Assembly: GCA_037349315.1 (NCBI GenBank)
Contig: JBAIAC010000018.1
Coordinates: forward strand, 9,424,001 to 9,488,000
Origin: Chelydra serpentina
Taxonomy: Eukaryota; Chordata; Testudines; Chelydridae
Length of the DNA: 64,000 bases
Reading direction: 5' to 3'
The notes under the pieces were generated by a model. It saw only the letters and a program-made list of their open reading frames with translations, searched no databases and had not been told where the DNA came from. Below, piece after piece: positions 25,163 through 34,500 of the stretch. The translations under genes and the position numbers were made by a program. Numbering within the stretch: the first letter of the stretch is position 1; the number at the start of each line of letters is the position of its first letter.

Positions 25163-25190
25163 TTTCGTGGGTAAAAAAACACTTCTTCAG
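25163..25190 (-). ncRNA. Hammerhead-ribozyme-like core in the Penelope-like 3' end
   Basis: On the minus strand the order is CTGAAGA (25184-25190), a short potential stem II (GTG pairing with CAC across a T-rich loop), then GAAA (25163-25166) and GCTTATGC, which could form a two-base-pair stem III. This matches the CUGANGA...GAAA layout of hammerhead ribozymes, which are known from terminal repeats of Penelope-like elements. The expected cleavage triplet looks mutated (CCC after the stem), so this copy is probably inactive. Pattern matched by eye, no folding done. Confidence 0.4.
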
Positions 25191-25255
25191 ATGCATGGAG
25201 TGAAAATTACAGATGCAGGCATTGTTATACTGAGGCATGAAGAGGAGGGAGTTAC

Positions 25256-25833
25256 TGTCACGGAGTGTGGGGGAGTCAGCACCTGCACCCCTCTTCCCCG
25301 GATTCACTGGGAGTCTCAGCCAGCCAGTAGAACAGAAGGTTTATTAGAGATGCCAGGAACACAGTCCAAACAGAGCTTGTCAGTACAACCAGGACCCCTC
25401 AGCCGGGCCCTTCCGGGGGGCAGGGAGCTTAGACCCCAGCTCGGGGCTCCCTGCATTTCACCCCACAGCTCCAAAGGGAGGCAGGGAGGCCAGACCCTGT
25501 CTGCCTCCCCTGCAAGTTCCCCAGCCAGCTCCAAACTGAAAACTCTCCAGCCCCTCCCCTCTCCTTTGTCTCCTTCCCGGGCCAGGAGGTCACCTGATCC
25601 CTTTGTTCCAACACCTTCATCTCTCACCTTTGCAGGGGAGGGGCCGGGCCATCTGTTGCCAGGAGACAGGGCCATTCTCTGTGTCCAGGCCTCTGCCCAC
25701 ACCTGCCTTCTAGGACTTTGTAACAATCATGCACCGTTGTCCCACCACCTAGATAGTCAAGCACTGCATAGGGGAAACCGAGGCACCCACACAGTACTCA
25801 GGGAAACCTTAACAACAGTCCTAGTTCGTCACA
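25256..25833 (-). repeat. 3' LTR of the Gmr1-like element
   Basis: In plus-strand reading it starts TGTCACGG and ends GTTCGTCACA, so the element-sense LTR is TGTGACG...CGTGACA. A polyadenylation signal AATAAA occurs on the minus strand at about 25339-25344. The plus-strand open frame crossing it (25167-25940) is a shadow. Confidence 0.95.
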
Positions 25834-25846
25834 TCTCTCCCCCCTT
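25834..25846 (-). promoter_or_regulatory. Polypurine tract of the LTR element
   Basis: The minus strand reads AAGGGGGGAGAGA immediately before the 3' LTR. This is the standard position and composition of the primer for plus-strand DNA synthesis. Confidence 0.85.
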
Positions 25847-25871
25847 CGAGACCGAACTGAGCGGGGTCACT

Positions 25872-26786
25872 TTAGCCAGTGACCTGGGGAAGTTCGAACC
25901 TGGTCACACCAGGCCGTTCCAGTTCCACGTCCTCCCTTAGGTCGGGGGTGCTTGATGGCACCCGCAGGCCGCATGTGGGAAGGTTTATGCGGCCCGTGCC
26001 CTTTTCCATCCCAAAACCCCTGGGGTTCAAGCTGAGATCAGGTCTTTTCCCAGCGCTCCAGTCTGGAGGGCTGTAATTCGGGCTCTCTTGGTTAAGAGCC
26101 TCCCTCTTGATCTGGTCCCCTCTCTGACCACGTGTCTCTGTCACCAGCCGCTCGGCATCGGCCCCTTTTCCTGGATGCAGCCACGTCGGGGTGGAGTGGT
26201 GACTATACCCCATAAAGCGCCACCCACATAGATCCGGCTGTCGCTTCTTAAGGGCCTGCACCATGGCAGGAGAGAGGCATTCTCTCTCTATGGCCTGACC
26301 GTTCTGCCTCCAGGGCAGCAGCTCCTTGCTCAGATACCCGATGGGGGGTCTCTCCCCCTTAGCATGGGCCTGCCTCAGCACCGCGCCCGGCCCTGTGTCT
26401 GAGGCTTCGGTGAACACTGTACAGGGCTTGGCCCTGTCTGGGTTTACTTGATCTATTGGGCCCTGGATTAGAGCCTCCTTCAGCGCACAGAGAGCCCTCT
26501 GGCCCTGCTCGGTCCAGACTGCCTCGTCTGGCTTCTCCTTCTTACCTAGCTCTGTGATGGGGGCAGCTAGGGAGCTAAAGGGGGGTACAAACCTCTGGTA
26601 GTACCCCGCCATCCTGATACAGGCCTGGACTGTTTCTTGGTCTGGGGAACAGGCCAATCTCTGATCGCCTCCACCTGGGCCAGCCCTGGGCTGCTGAATG
26701 ACTGGATCACCTCTAAAGCCAGCATGTCCTTGGCCTCTCTCTCCCGGTTCCGGGCTGTTTTCCCAGTTACTCTGAATGGGGAACAC
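25872..26786 (-). pseudogene. RT C-terminus and RNase H of the Gmr1-like element
   Basis: A 304-residue open frame. Residues 57-100 give the RT connection block (IRMAGYYQRFVPPF, APITELGKK, VWTEQGQRAL). Residues 121-200 give an RNase H-like domain: TVFTEASDTGPGAVL, where the first catalytic Asp of the usual TDAS is Glu, then AIEREC with the expected acid, then a degenerate YSHHST where YTDH is usual. The frame overlaps the integrase frame in a different phase; the join lies near QTKKQ at about 26620-26630. At least two catalytic positions have changed, so activity is unlikely. Residues beyond 220 are not recognisable. Confidence 0.85.
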
Positions 26787-27853
26787 CTGATGGGAGGATT
26801 GGCTCCCATCTCAGGGAAGAGATCCATCCGGGGGTCTTCCCCCTTCTCCTCCCACTCGTCCCTTACCGGTTCTAGGGGTCCCCTTACTCTCCTCCAATAC
26901 AACAGCTCGACAGGGCAGCACCCTGGGGATTCCTGGGGCACTTCCCTGTGCCACAAGTGGGGCAGGTCCTTGTCCCAGTCCTGCAGATGCCAATTTATAC
27001 AAGTCCTCAGCATCGGCCTCACGGTCCCCTGACATCTCTCCACCAGCCTGTTGGACTGAGGGTGATATGCAGAGCCCCAGGTGGGCCAGACCCCACCTTT
27101 CTCCCACACGCCCCGGGGCAGGGCTGACATGACCTCGGATCCCTGGTCTGTAAGGACCTTGCTGGGGACCCACACTCTATACATAGCCACCTTCTGGAAA
27201 GGTTCCTCTCTGATGGGCAGGGACCTCCAGGGATCTTCTCCCTTACCCCGGGCCAGGTACAATAGCCAGTGATGACACTTCTGGGGCTCCACCGGCTGCC
27301 TCCTGATTCCCCACAGTTCTACTTCCCCTTGGGAAGCCCATTCCTGGCACAGGAATCCCTTCTCCCACAGGGGTCTGTCTCTGCAGCCTTCCCCAAGGGA
27401 GTTTGCAGCGCTGTGGCCAGCAAGTTCCCTTAGCTTCTCCAAGGAGGGATCCTTCTGCAGCTCACTGGCTGGGCCTGGGGTCACCGCCCCACTGAGCCCT
27501 GTCCCTGGTGGCTCCCTCCCTGCCATGGAATCACTTCCCGGCAGCACCTCTGGACCAGGCAAGCCTGGTTGGCAGCCGTCCTGCCCTGCCTGTGTGTTCC
27601 CCCACTCAGCTGGGGTCTCTGCTCCCCCGGTGCTCAGCGCTGCCCTGGCTGTCCCTGTGGGGCCAGGCAGCGAGCTCGCTGCTTTGCTCTCTGCATCAGA
27701 GACTGCCTGAGCCCGCTCTCCGGTGTGCAGGGGGGTGGGGAGCATCTCTCTGTCCCACCCCGCCCTAGGGGTCTGGTTACAGGCAGGCAGATATCCCGTG
27801 CCTGGCAGCTCCTCTCCCCTGCCAGCCAGGTCATTTGCATTTTCACTGACCAT
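26567..27853 (-). pseudogene. Integrase with fused RT remnant, Gmr1-like element
   Basis: A 428-residue open frame. Residues 1-130 are low complexity. Residues 131-200 correspond to the N-terminal part of integrase, with the zinc-binding region cut short. Residues 233-243 (VLTDQGSEVMS) hold the second catalytic Asp at 236 and residues 261-274 (SAYHPQSNRLVERC) the Glu at 272, so the D-35-E spacing is kept. The first catalytic Asp region is deleted. From 355 (SPFRVTGKTA, MLALEVIQSFSSPG) the frame enters the RT N-terminus, then jumps at residue 391 to LAQVEAIRDWPVPQTKKQ, which normally lies well past the RT active site. The whole palm with its catalytic acids is missing. The long open frame across these deletions is notable. 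Confidence 0.88.
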
Positions 27854-28188
27854 TTCCTCTTAGCCAATTGGTTCCCTGAGTTCAAATTCAAATCCTCGGC
27901 CATTACAGGGCCAGGGCCTGGATCCTGTCCCAAAGATACACAGTCACCCCCCAACAGCACCTCACAGCTGATATCCTGGAGAACCCCAACCACCAGCCAG
28001 CCCGACCCCTCCTGGGTCTGCACAGGGATCTGGGCCATAGGCAGGGCGAATGGGTCCGTCCCTGGGACCCTCACCCAGGTCACACAGCCCCTCAGCATCT
28101 GGTGGGGGTGCACCACCCGGGGCCTGACCACAGTTCTCTCTGTCTCAGGGTCTCGCCACCCCCAGAATGTCTCTCCATTGACCATCAC
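27634..28188 (-). pseudogene. Retropepsin-like aspartic protease, Gmr1-like element
   Basis: A 184-residue frame beginning MMVNGETFWGWRDPETERTV. The position of RDPETERTV matches the retropepsin DTGA box, but the catalytic D-T/S-G is altered to DPE. Then RPRVVHPHQML, VRVPGTDPFALPMAQIPV and EVLLGGDCV follow the usual protease strand order, the last being the C-terminal LLG block. Residues after about 120 belong to a region that reads in another frame in the integrase ORF (a frameshift near 27850). With the active-site triad altered, it should be inactive. Confidence 0.75.
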
Positions 28189-28975
28189 CTTCCTCTCCCA
28201 CTAGGGGTCCGTAGGGCTTGAGCCCATGAGACTCCACGCAGACATATAGGTTGGGGCCAGGAGTGGAAATCCATCCACCACCACCCCCCATCTGGCTGAC
28301 GGAGTTTACGGCCTTGGGACCCAGCAAGGGAGCTAGATCCCGGGGCTTTTCCGCAGGGTCTCCCTGGTTCAAATCGCCAGCCTGCTCAAAGGCAGTGAGG
28401 TGGGCCTCCACATCCCGATTCACCCCTGGCCAGTCCCCTATGCCGCTCCGTTTCACCACCACCAGTTCATGCTGCTGCTGCTGCTTCTCCTGTAGGTCTC
28501 TCTCGGGCTCTCGGTGTCTCTCACAGTCCTCTTGCTCTCTCGGACTCAGCTCCAGTCCCATCCATCTCCGATCCCCTGCTGGGGAACCCGATCGTGAAGA
28601 CCCCCGTCTGGTTGGGGACCAGACTCTTGGGGATGCCAGGCTACCGCTCCAGCTGCTCCCAGATCCTGCTGTAGCCCCATCGGGATCAGGAATCTGCTCC
28701 TTATAATGGTCATCCTCCTCCAGCTGCGCGATTAACTGCGCTTTAGTGAACTTCCCAATGCGTATCCCTCTCTTTTTGCACAAGGTTACAATGCTTCTTT
28801 TAAGGAGAAAGTGATACACCATCACTTCACTGCTCCCAAGTTGCTGTGGATTTGCAGGCCTGTGTGCTCTTCGCTCCCCACGGTTTCCAGGATGAACCCC
28901 AAGTGTGCCAGCCCTTCTCCAGGTCACCGCCTCTTTGCCAGGGTCGAGCTGCAGCTCCTCCGCCCCTGGGTCCAC
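28145..28975 (-). pseudogene. Gag of the Gmr1-like element, capsid internally deleted
   Basis: A 276-residue frame. Residues around 65-90 (KKRGIRIGKFTKAQLIAQLE) look like a SAP-type helix pair found at the start of Gag in these elements. The middle is Ser/Arg-rich, followed by a charged, likely coiled-coil segment with a QQQQ run (encoded by CTG repeats on the plus strand at about 28470-28490). DVEAHLTAFEQAGDLNQGDP is the start of a retrotransposon capsid domain, but it is cut after PLLGPKA and continues into sequence just ahead of the protease. The rest of capsid and the zinc knuckle are missing. It overlaps the protease frame by 44 bases. Confidence 0.8.
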
Positions 28976-29263
28976 TCACGGCACCCCCAGGGGAACCCTG
29001 TCACTGCAAAAATCCTTCTCTCTCCCAGGGCCAAGCCGCAGGCTCCTCCGCCCCTGGGACTGCTCACTGCAGCCCCCGGGGGACCCCATCATTGCACAGT
29101 CCTTCTCGCTGGTCACACACTCCCAGGGGTTAAGCGTAGCTCCTCCGCTCCCCGAAACCGCTCCTCTGTAAGCCTTCAGCACGCCTGGACCTCGTTAGCC
29201 CCCCTTCATTCTACTGCTCCCCAGTTACTTACTGCAGGAAGCGTCGTTCATGGGGTGCAGACC

Positions 29264-29281
29264 ATCCCACCGCTGCCACCA
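29264..29281 (-). promoter_or_regulatory. Primer binding site complementary to tRNA-Leu 3' end
   Basis: Two bases inside the 5' LTR, the minus strand reads TGGTGGCAGCGGTGGGAT. This is the complement of a tRNA ending ATCCCACCGCTGCCA plus CCA, which I recall as the vertebrate tRNA-Leu (AAG/UAG) 3' end. All 18 positions pair with that recalled sequence. Confidence 0.85.
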
Positions 29282-29283
29282 GT

Positions 29284-29861
29284 TGTCACGGAGTGTGGGG
29301 GAGTCAGCGCCTGCACCCCTCTTCCCCGGATTCACTGGGAGTCTCAGCCAGCCAGTAGAACAGAAGGTTTATTAGAGATGCCAGGAACACAGTCCAAACA
29401 GAGCTTGTCAGTACAACCAGGACCCCTCAGCCGGGCCCTTCCGGGGGGCAGGGAGCTTAGACCCCAGCTCGGGACTCCCTGCATTTCACCCCACAGCTCC
29501 AAAGGGAGGCAGGGAGGCCAGACCCTGTCTGTCTCCCCTGCAAGTTCCCCAGCCAGCTCCAAACTGAAAACTCTCCAGCCCCTCCCCTCTCCTTTGTCTC
29601 CTTCCCGGGCCAGGAGGTCACCTGATCCCTTTGTTCCAACACCTTCATCTCTCATCTTTGCAGGGGAGGGGCCGGGCCATCTGTTGCCAGGAGACATGGC
29701 CATTCTCTGTGTCCAGGCCTCTGCCCACCCCTGCCTTCTAGGGCTTTGTAACAATCATGCACCGTTGTCCCACCACCTAGATACTCAAGCACTGCATAGG
29801 GGAAACCGAGGCACCCACACAGTACTCAGGGAAACCTTAACAACAGTCCTAGTTCGTCACA
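29284..29861 (-). repeat. 5' LTR of the Gmr1-like element
   Basis: Same length as the left LTR, with eight substitutions. It is followed by GTTAC at 29862-29866, the second half of the target duplication. Plus-strand open frames here (within 28811-29929) are shadows. Confidence 0.95.
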
Positions 29862-30017
29862 GTTACCTCACAAGTGGAGAACCAGTGTTGACAGGGCCAA
29901 CTCGATCAGGGTCCACTCCCAATAATTGATGAGGAGGTGTCAATTCCAGGAGAGGCAAAGCTGCTTTTGTAATGATCCAGCCACTCCCAGGTCCTATTCA
30001 AGCCCAAATTAATGGTG

Positions 30018-30857
30018 TTAAATTTGCAAATGTAAGCAAGGACTGTCTTGCCTCCCAAGGTCTGAGAGTGAGGGATCGTTTTCCAGAATAGGTTGTAGAT
30101 CACTGATGTGCTGGAGAGGTTTTAGCTGGGGGCTGAATGTGATGGCCAGTGCTGTTCTGTTATTTTCCTTGTTGGGCCTGTCCTGTAGTAGGTGACTTCT
30201 GGGTACCCGTCTCGCTCTGTCAATCTGTTTCCTCACTTCCCCAGGTGGGTATTGTAGTTTTAAGAATGCTTGATAGAGATCTTGTAGGTGCTTGTCTCTG
30301 TCTGAGGGATTGGACCAAATGCAGTTGTATCTTAGGGCTTGGCTGTAGACAATGAATCGTGTGATGTGTCCTGGATGGCAGCTGGAGGCATGTAGGTAAG
30401 TATAGCGGTCAGTAGGTTTCTGGTATAGGGTGATATTTATGTGACCATCACTTATTTGCACTGTAGTGTCCAGGAAGTGGATCGCTTGTGTGGACTGGTC
30501 CAGGCTGAGGTTGATGGTGGGGTGGAAATTGTTGAAATCCAGGTGGAATTCTTCAAGGGCCTCCTTCCCATGGGTCCATATGATGAAGATGTCATCAATG
30601 TAGTGCAAGTAGAGGAGGGGCGCTAGGGGATGAGAGATGAGGAAGCGTTGTTCTAAATCAGCCATACAAATGTTGGCATACTGTGGGGCCATGTGGGTAC
30701 CCATAGCAGTGCCACTGTCTTGAAGGTATAAGTTGTCCCCAAATCTGAAATGGTTGTGGGTGAGGACAAAGTCACAAAGCTCAGCCACCAGGTGTGCTGT
30801 GGCCTCATCAGGGATACTATTCTTGGATGAAATTCCAGGTGGTCTAATCACCTGCAT
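30018..30857 (-). pseudogene. Penelope-like reverse transcriptase, partial
   Basis: A 279-residue open frame starting within the RT. Residues 48-62 (SGTAMGTHMAPQYAN) are the Penelope-type motif B. Residues 86-89 (YIDD, in LHYIDDIFIIW) are the catalytic motif C. IHFLDTTVQI and LYQKPTDRYTYLHASSCHP follow as in the family, then YNCIWSNPSDRDKHL and PRSHLLQ. The N-terminal RT motifs upstream are absent or unrecognisable, and the downstream GIY-YIG nuclease is deleted. Penelope-like elements combine telomerase-related RT with this nuclease; this copy keeps a clean RT core but could not mobilise itself. Confidence 0.92.
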
Positions 30858-30925
30858 GTTTCCTTGTGACCCTTGAGCATGGTGGGTGTATCCATCAATA
30901 AAACTGCAAATATTTTTCAGGTCAT

Positions 30926-31510
30926 AGTTATAATCTCAGCCAGACTGGTATCATCTGCCAACTAATTAGTGAACTCTCAATTCCACCTCTAAAATCATTA
31001 ATGAAAATACAGCACATTAACTAGTATTGAACCCAGAATTGATTCCTGAAAGACAACTCCCTTCTAATTTGAAATTGAACCATTAATATGGGTAGACACC
31101 AACGTGACGTGTCTCAGATATACTTTAGACACACGTATTTAAGACTTACATTTAAAGGGTAACCATTTTATAAAAGTTACGTCTAATTCACATTTTTAAT
31201 TTCCCAATGAGAGCCCTGTATGGAATTGTATCAAAAGTCTTACAAAAGTTGAGACATATTACTTCCAGTGCATTTCCCTTCTCCTCTAAGCTTTTTATCG
31301 TATCAGAGATAGAAATCATGAGTTTGGCCTTTTAACACCTCCCTGTTGCTGGCTATTTATCACTTTATTTTCCTGTAGATGCTTCCACTTTGAACATTTT
31401 ATTAACGGCTCCAATAACTTACTGGGTACTATGTTAAACTTGAATTTACTGGTCTGTAATTGCCTGGCTGTCCCATTTCTATCCTCTTAAAAATAATTGC
31501 AGTTTGCACC
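30926..31510 (-). mobile_element. Old CR1/L3-type LINE RT fragment
   Basis: On the minus strand about 31205-31250 reads KTFDTIPYRALIGKL, the motif A region of CR1-type RTs. Surrounding text (for example TACTGGTCTGTAATTGCCTGG at 31448 and TTCCTGAAAGACAACTCCC at 31043) also fits an antisense CR1-like ORF2, but stops and shifts are frequent. Limits are approximate. Confidence 0.6.
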
Positions 31511-34500
31511 AACAAACACTTAGCAATCCCAATAATATGAACATAATATTTTACATTGATAGAAATCTAAAGTTTCTTAAACAGCATATTGGGGTGGGAA
31601 TAGAATTTCTGATTAGTGGTAAATTTTGAATGCAGAGTTAACTCCAGTTGCCTACATTTGTGTTAACTCGCCTCGAGTTAGCCTAGCTAGAATGAGAGCA
31701 GCCACGCTTTGAAATAACATTTGAGCTATATAGAGTGGTTGTATTGGCCACTGCCGAGTTGTGCTAGCTAGACCTAGGTGGGAAATGGTTTTCTGCCCCA
31801 CAAAAATTTTGGAGCTTTTCAGTTTTTTTCCTGTCCTGCATCAGGACGAAATCAAGACCTTTTCAAGTTGTTTTGGGGTTTTTTTGTTGAAAAAGGGAAG
31901 AGAAACCCATCAACCCCAGAATAACCTGTGCACTAGGGGACACATACCTGGGCTATAGGAGACCATTAACTTTAATGTTGCCCCTAATTTCTGTACCATC
32001 CACACAAAACCCCTTGAGTATGGTGGTGCCTTCAACTTAAGTTGGCTGGCCTGTTGGGGGGTATAAGCTACAGCTTGAGTTATCACTAGCTGATTGGGAA
32101 TTTTTTGACAATTTTTTGGTCAGAAAATGCCCAAACTGAAACTTTTGGTGGGAACATACCAGTTTCTGTGAAATTTTCATTGGGAAAGGGCCTTAGATCC
32201 TGGATGGAATTTCTGGTAAAAATGAGTGTGTCCCATCCTAGCATAGCTAATAGGCTAGTGGCATGGGCACTCACCTAGCTGAAGGAGACTGCTCTACCTG
32301 ATTCAGACTATGAATCCATTCTACAAAAAAGACATGTCCTAAGACATCAAATCTCCGCAGTTACAAAAGAGCCATGGGCTCTTCATGATATATAGTATGA
32401 AACTCAGTTTGTGTCTCTCCGAAGGATGAGCAATTTAATTGACCCTTCCAAGACTTTAATCTGTGGCTCCAGAGAGTCTATGTATCTCGGATGTGGGAAA
32501 CAATCTTATGATCTTAAGATGTTGATGAGCAGCCTCAACATCCAGTGAAGTCAAACGTGAGTTGAGGGGTGTCAGTATTTTGAAGAGGGTTCTCGGTATA
32601 CCATCTCCACCAGAAAAGTAATGAAACATATATGCATTTCTATGGAAAATAACAATGTAAATTCATTGTCAGTTAAAAATAGAAATATTTTACAAAAGCG
32701 TTATTTAAAAATAAAACATTAATCCCTTTTTCTGTAAACTGTCTCTACTCAGCATTAAACTACTGTTAAGAGGCACTGAAGATATCAGTAGCTAGTAATG
32801 CAAACTAGATTGCAGTTAATTGTCAGCATCTCCTGAGCTATGCTGTCTACGTCCCTTCACAGATCATGAATAAAATTATTTATCTATTCAAGTAATGAGT
32901 TATGCATTTTGAAATCCACATATACTGTAGCTCAGGCATCCTTTGAGACCCCTACCTGTAATTAGGAACAGATGTAGAATCTTGTTCTTGAATAGATAAA
33001 AACAAATTCCATCCCTCATATGGCATGTGGCTTCCTGGTGAGGCTGGAGGTAAGAATATGTCTCTAGAAGGATCCTTCTACATGCACCTGACTTAATCAC
33101 TTAGCTCCACACGAGAATCCTATAAAGGGCTGTTCTGAACACCATTTCCCAGTTTGCACAATGTTTTTCCCATCTGTAACCTGGAACACTCGGAGTGTTC
33201 ATGGTTGGCAGTGGAAGTATGCAGCAGACGTACCAAATAACAATAAGTAACATTTATGTATCTGGCCTTGTCTATGACGGAAAAAGTATATAAAACCTCA
33301 GTACCAAAAAACTTGACATTTAAGTTCACACAGGTGGAGTATTCCACACTGGAAACATTTTAAAGATAAGTATCAATGTCACGTAATTTCAGCAGCAATT
33401 GCTGCACCTCAGCGTGTGCAATTTATAAACACTCATCAAAATTACTTCAAGGGGGTCAATTTAAGATACCATTTAGTAATTTTATTCTCCTGAATTTCAC
33501 AGTTCAGTGTGTTTAGAGCAAATCCTGCAAGTTCTTCATGCACTGAGAAGCCAAATCCTTCTTTTTATCAACTAGTAGAGGTGATACAAGGGGAAGAGGA
33601 AATCACCTATTTTCTTCCTGCCAGGCCTATTATAGACTGGTTCAACTCACAGGCAGCCAATCCCATTGCCTGTTACAGATTATGCAAATCATCCAATGAG
33701 AAGTCTCTTTGTAAGTGAAGGAGGGGAGCAGGTGGAGAGGTCCACGTTCACCAGCCATGTGCATGATCAAGTGTGTGGCCTCTTCTATCCCCAAAGCCCC
33801 AGCCCCACAGTGTGCCCTGACTGTAATGGCAAAGGCATCTTTGCTCTTAAAATTGGTAAAGAATTGACATTTGGGGGTCTAGTGAACTAGGTTCTCCAGC
33901 TGGCCCAGTCCATAGGAAGCACTGGTCCTACAAACATTTCGAGGAACTACAAGGATTGCTTTCATGGCATGTGCATGCACGCCCCCACGCCCCCTTTCCT
34001 CACCATTTTTCTTGGCCCATTTAGCCCCTGCCCTCTGTGGTTCTTTCTGGACCTGCAGAGTTTATTAATACCTGGAATGGGCGACACTCATTTATTCTAT
34101 AAAATTATAAATCCTGCCGAGCCAAAGAGAGCCATCAGGGCCTCTGTTCTGTGAAAAAGACAGAAAAGTTCATGCTTGCTGAGGCCTCGTCACGCGAGAA
34201 AGTTGCACGGGTGTAACAAATCGATTTTAACCGATTTCAGGTTAAACTGGTGCGTACCTCTGTGTGGACACTCTTATTTTGGTTTATGGGGGGACTTAGT
34301 TCAGTTTAGCTTAAACCAATTCCCAAACAATTTGAACAAAATTGAAATAAGCCTATTTGATGTAAGGAGAGTGTTCACATGGCCAGGGTATTGCCCTGTC
34401 TGACAGGCCTACACCCCGGTTTCACAGTGCTGTGACCCCCTCTGTGTTCCAGAGCAGAACAGGAGACAATCCCAACCCTGAAGCCATCCCAGGATCTTCC

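Larger units (their letters stand above)
25256..29861 (-). mobile_element. Gmr1-like Ty3/gypsy LTR retrotransposon, internally deleted, 4,606 bp
   Basis: Two 578-bp LTRs bound an internal region transcribed on the minus strand (5' LTR is the right copy). Flanking GTTAC occurs at 25251-25255 and 29862-29866. A primer binding site lies next to the right LTR and a purine tract next to the left LTR, both on the minus strand. Coding order from 5' to 3' is Gag, protease, integrase, RT remnant, RNase H. Integrase before RT is the Ty1/copia-like order described for Gmr1-like gypsy elements. The capsid, integrase and RT domains carry internal deletions, so this copy is non-autonomous. I counted eight substitutions and no gaps between the LTRs (about 1.4%), pointing to a fairly recent insertion. 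Confidence 0.93.
25068..30925 (-). mobile_element. Penelope-like element, split by an LTR retrotransposon
   Basis: The two halves, 25068-25255 and 29862-30925, read as one Penelope-like element on the minus strand once the LTR element and one copy of GTTAC are removed. The right half encodes the reverse transcriptase. The left half is the 3' terminal region with a hammerhead-like motif. The GIY-YIG endonuclease region normally found after the RT is missing: translation runs from the RT C-terminus directly to a short tail, with a deletion breakpoint near 30030. The 5' limit near 30925 is approximate, because the neighbouring sequence is a different, older LINE remnant. Confidence 0.85.

Noticed and set aside
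25167..25940. 257-residue plus-strand open frame
   Set aside because: It lies mostly across the 3' LTR, opposite the element's coding strand. A near copy occurs in the other LTR (within 28811-29929), so it is a shadow of GC-rich LTR sequence.
28811..29929. 372-residue plus-strand open frame, the second longest in the window
   Set aside because: Antisense to Gag and crossing the 5' LTR; no domain, Pro/Ser-rich from GC content.
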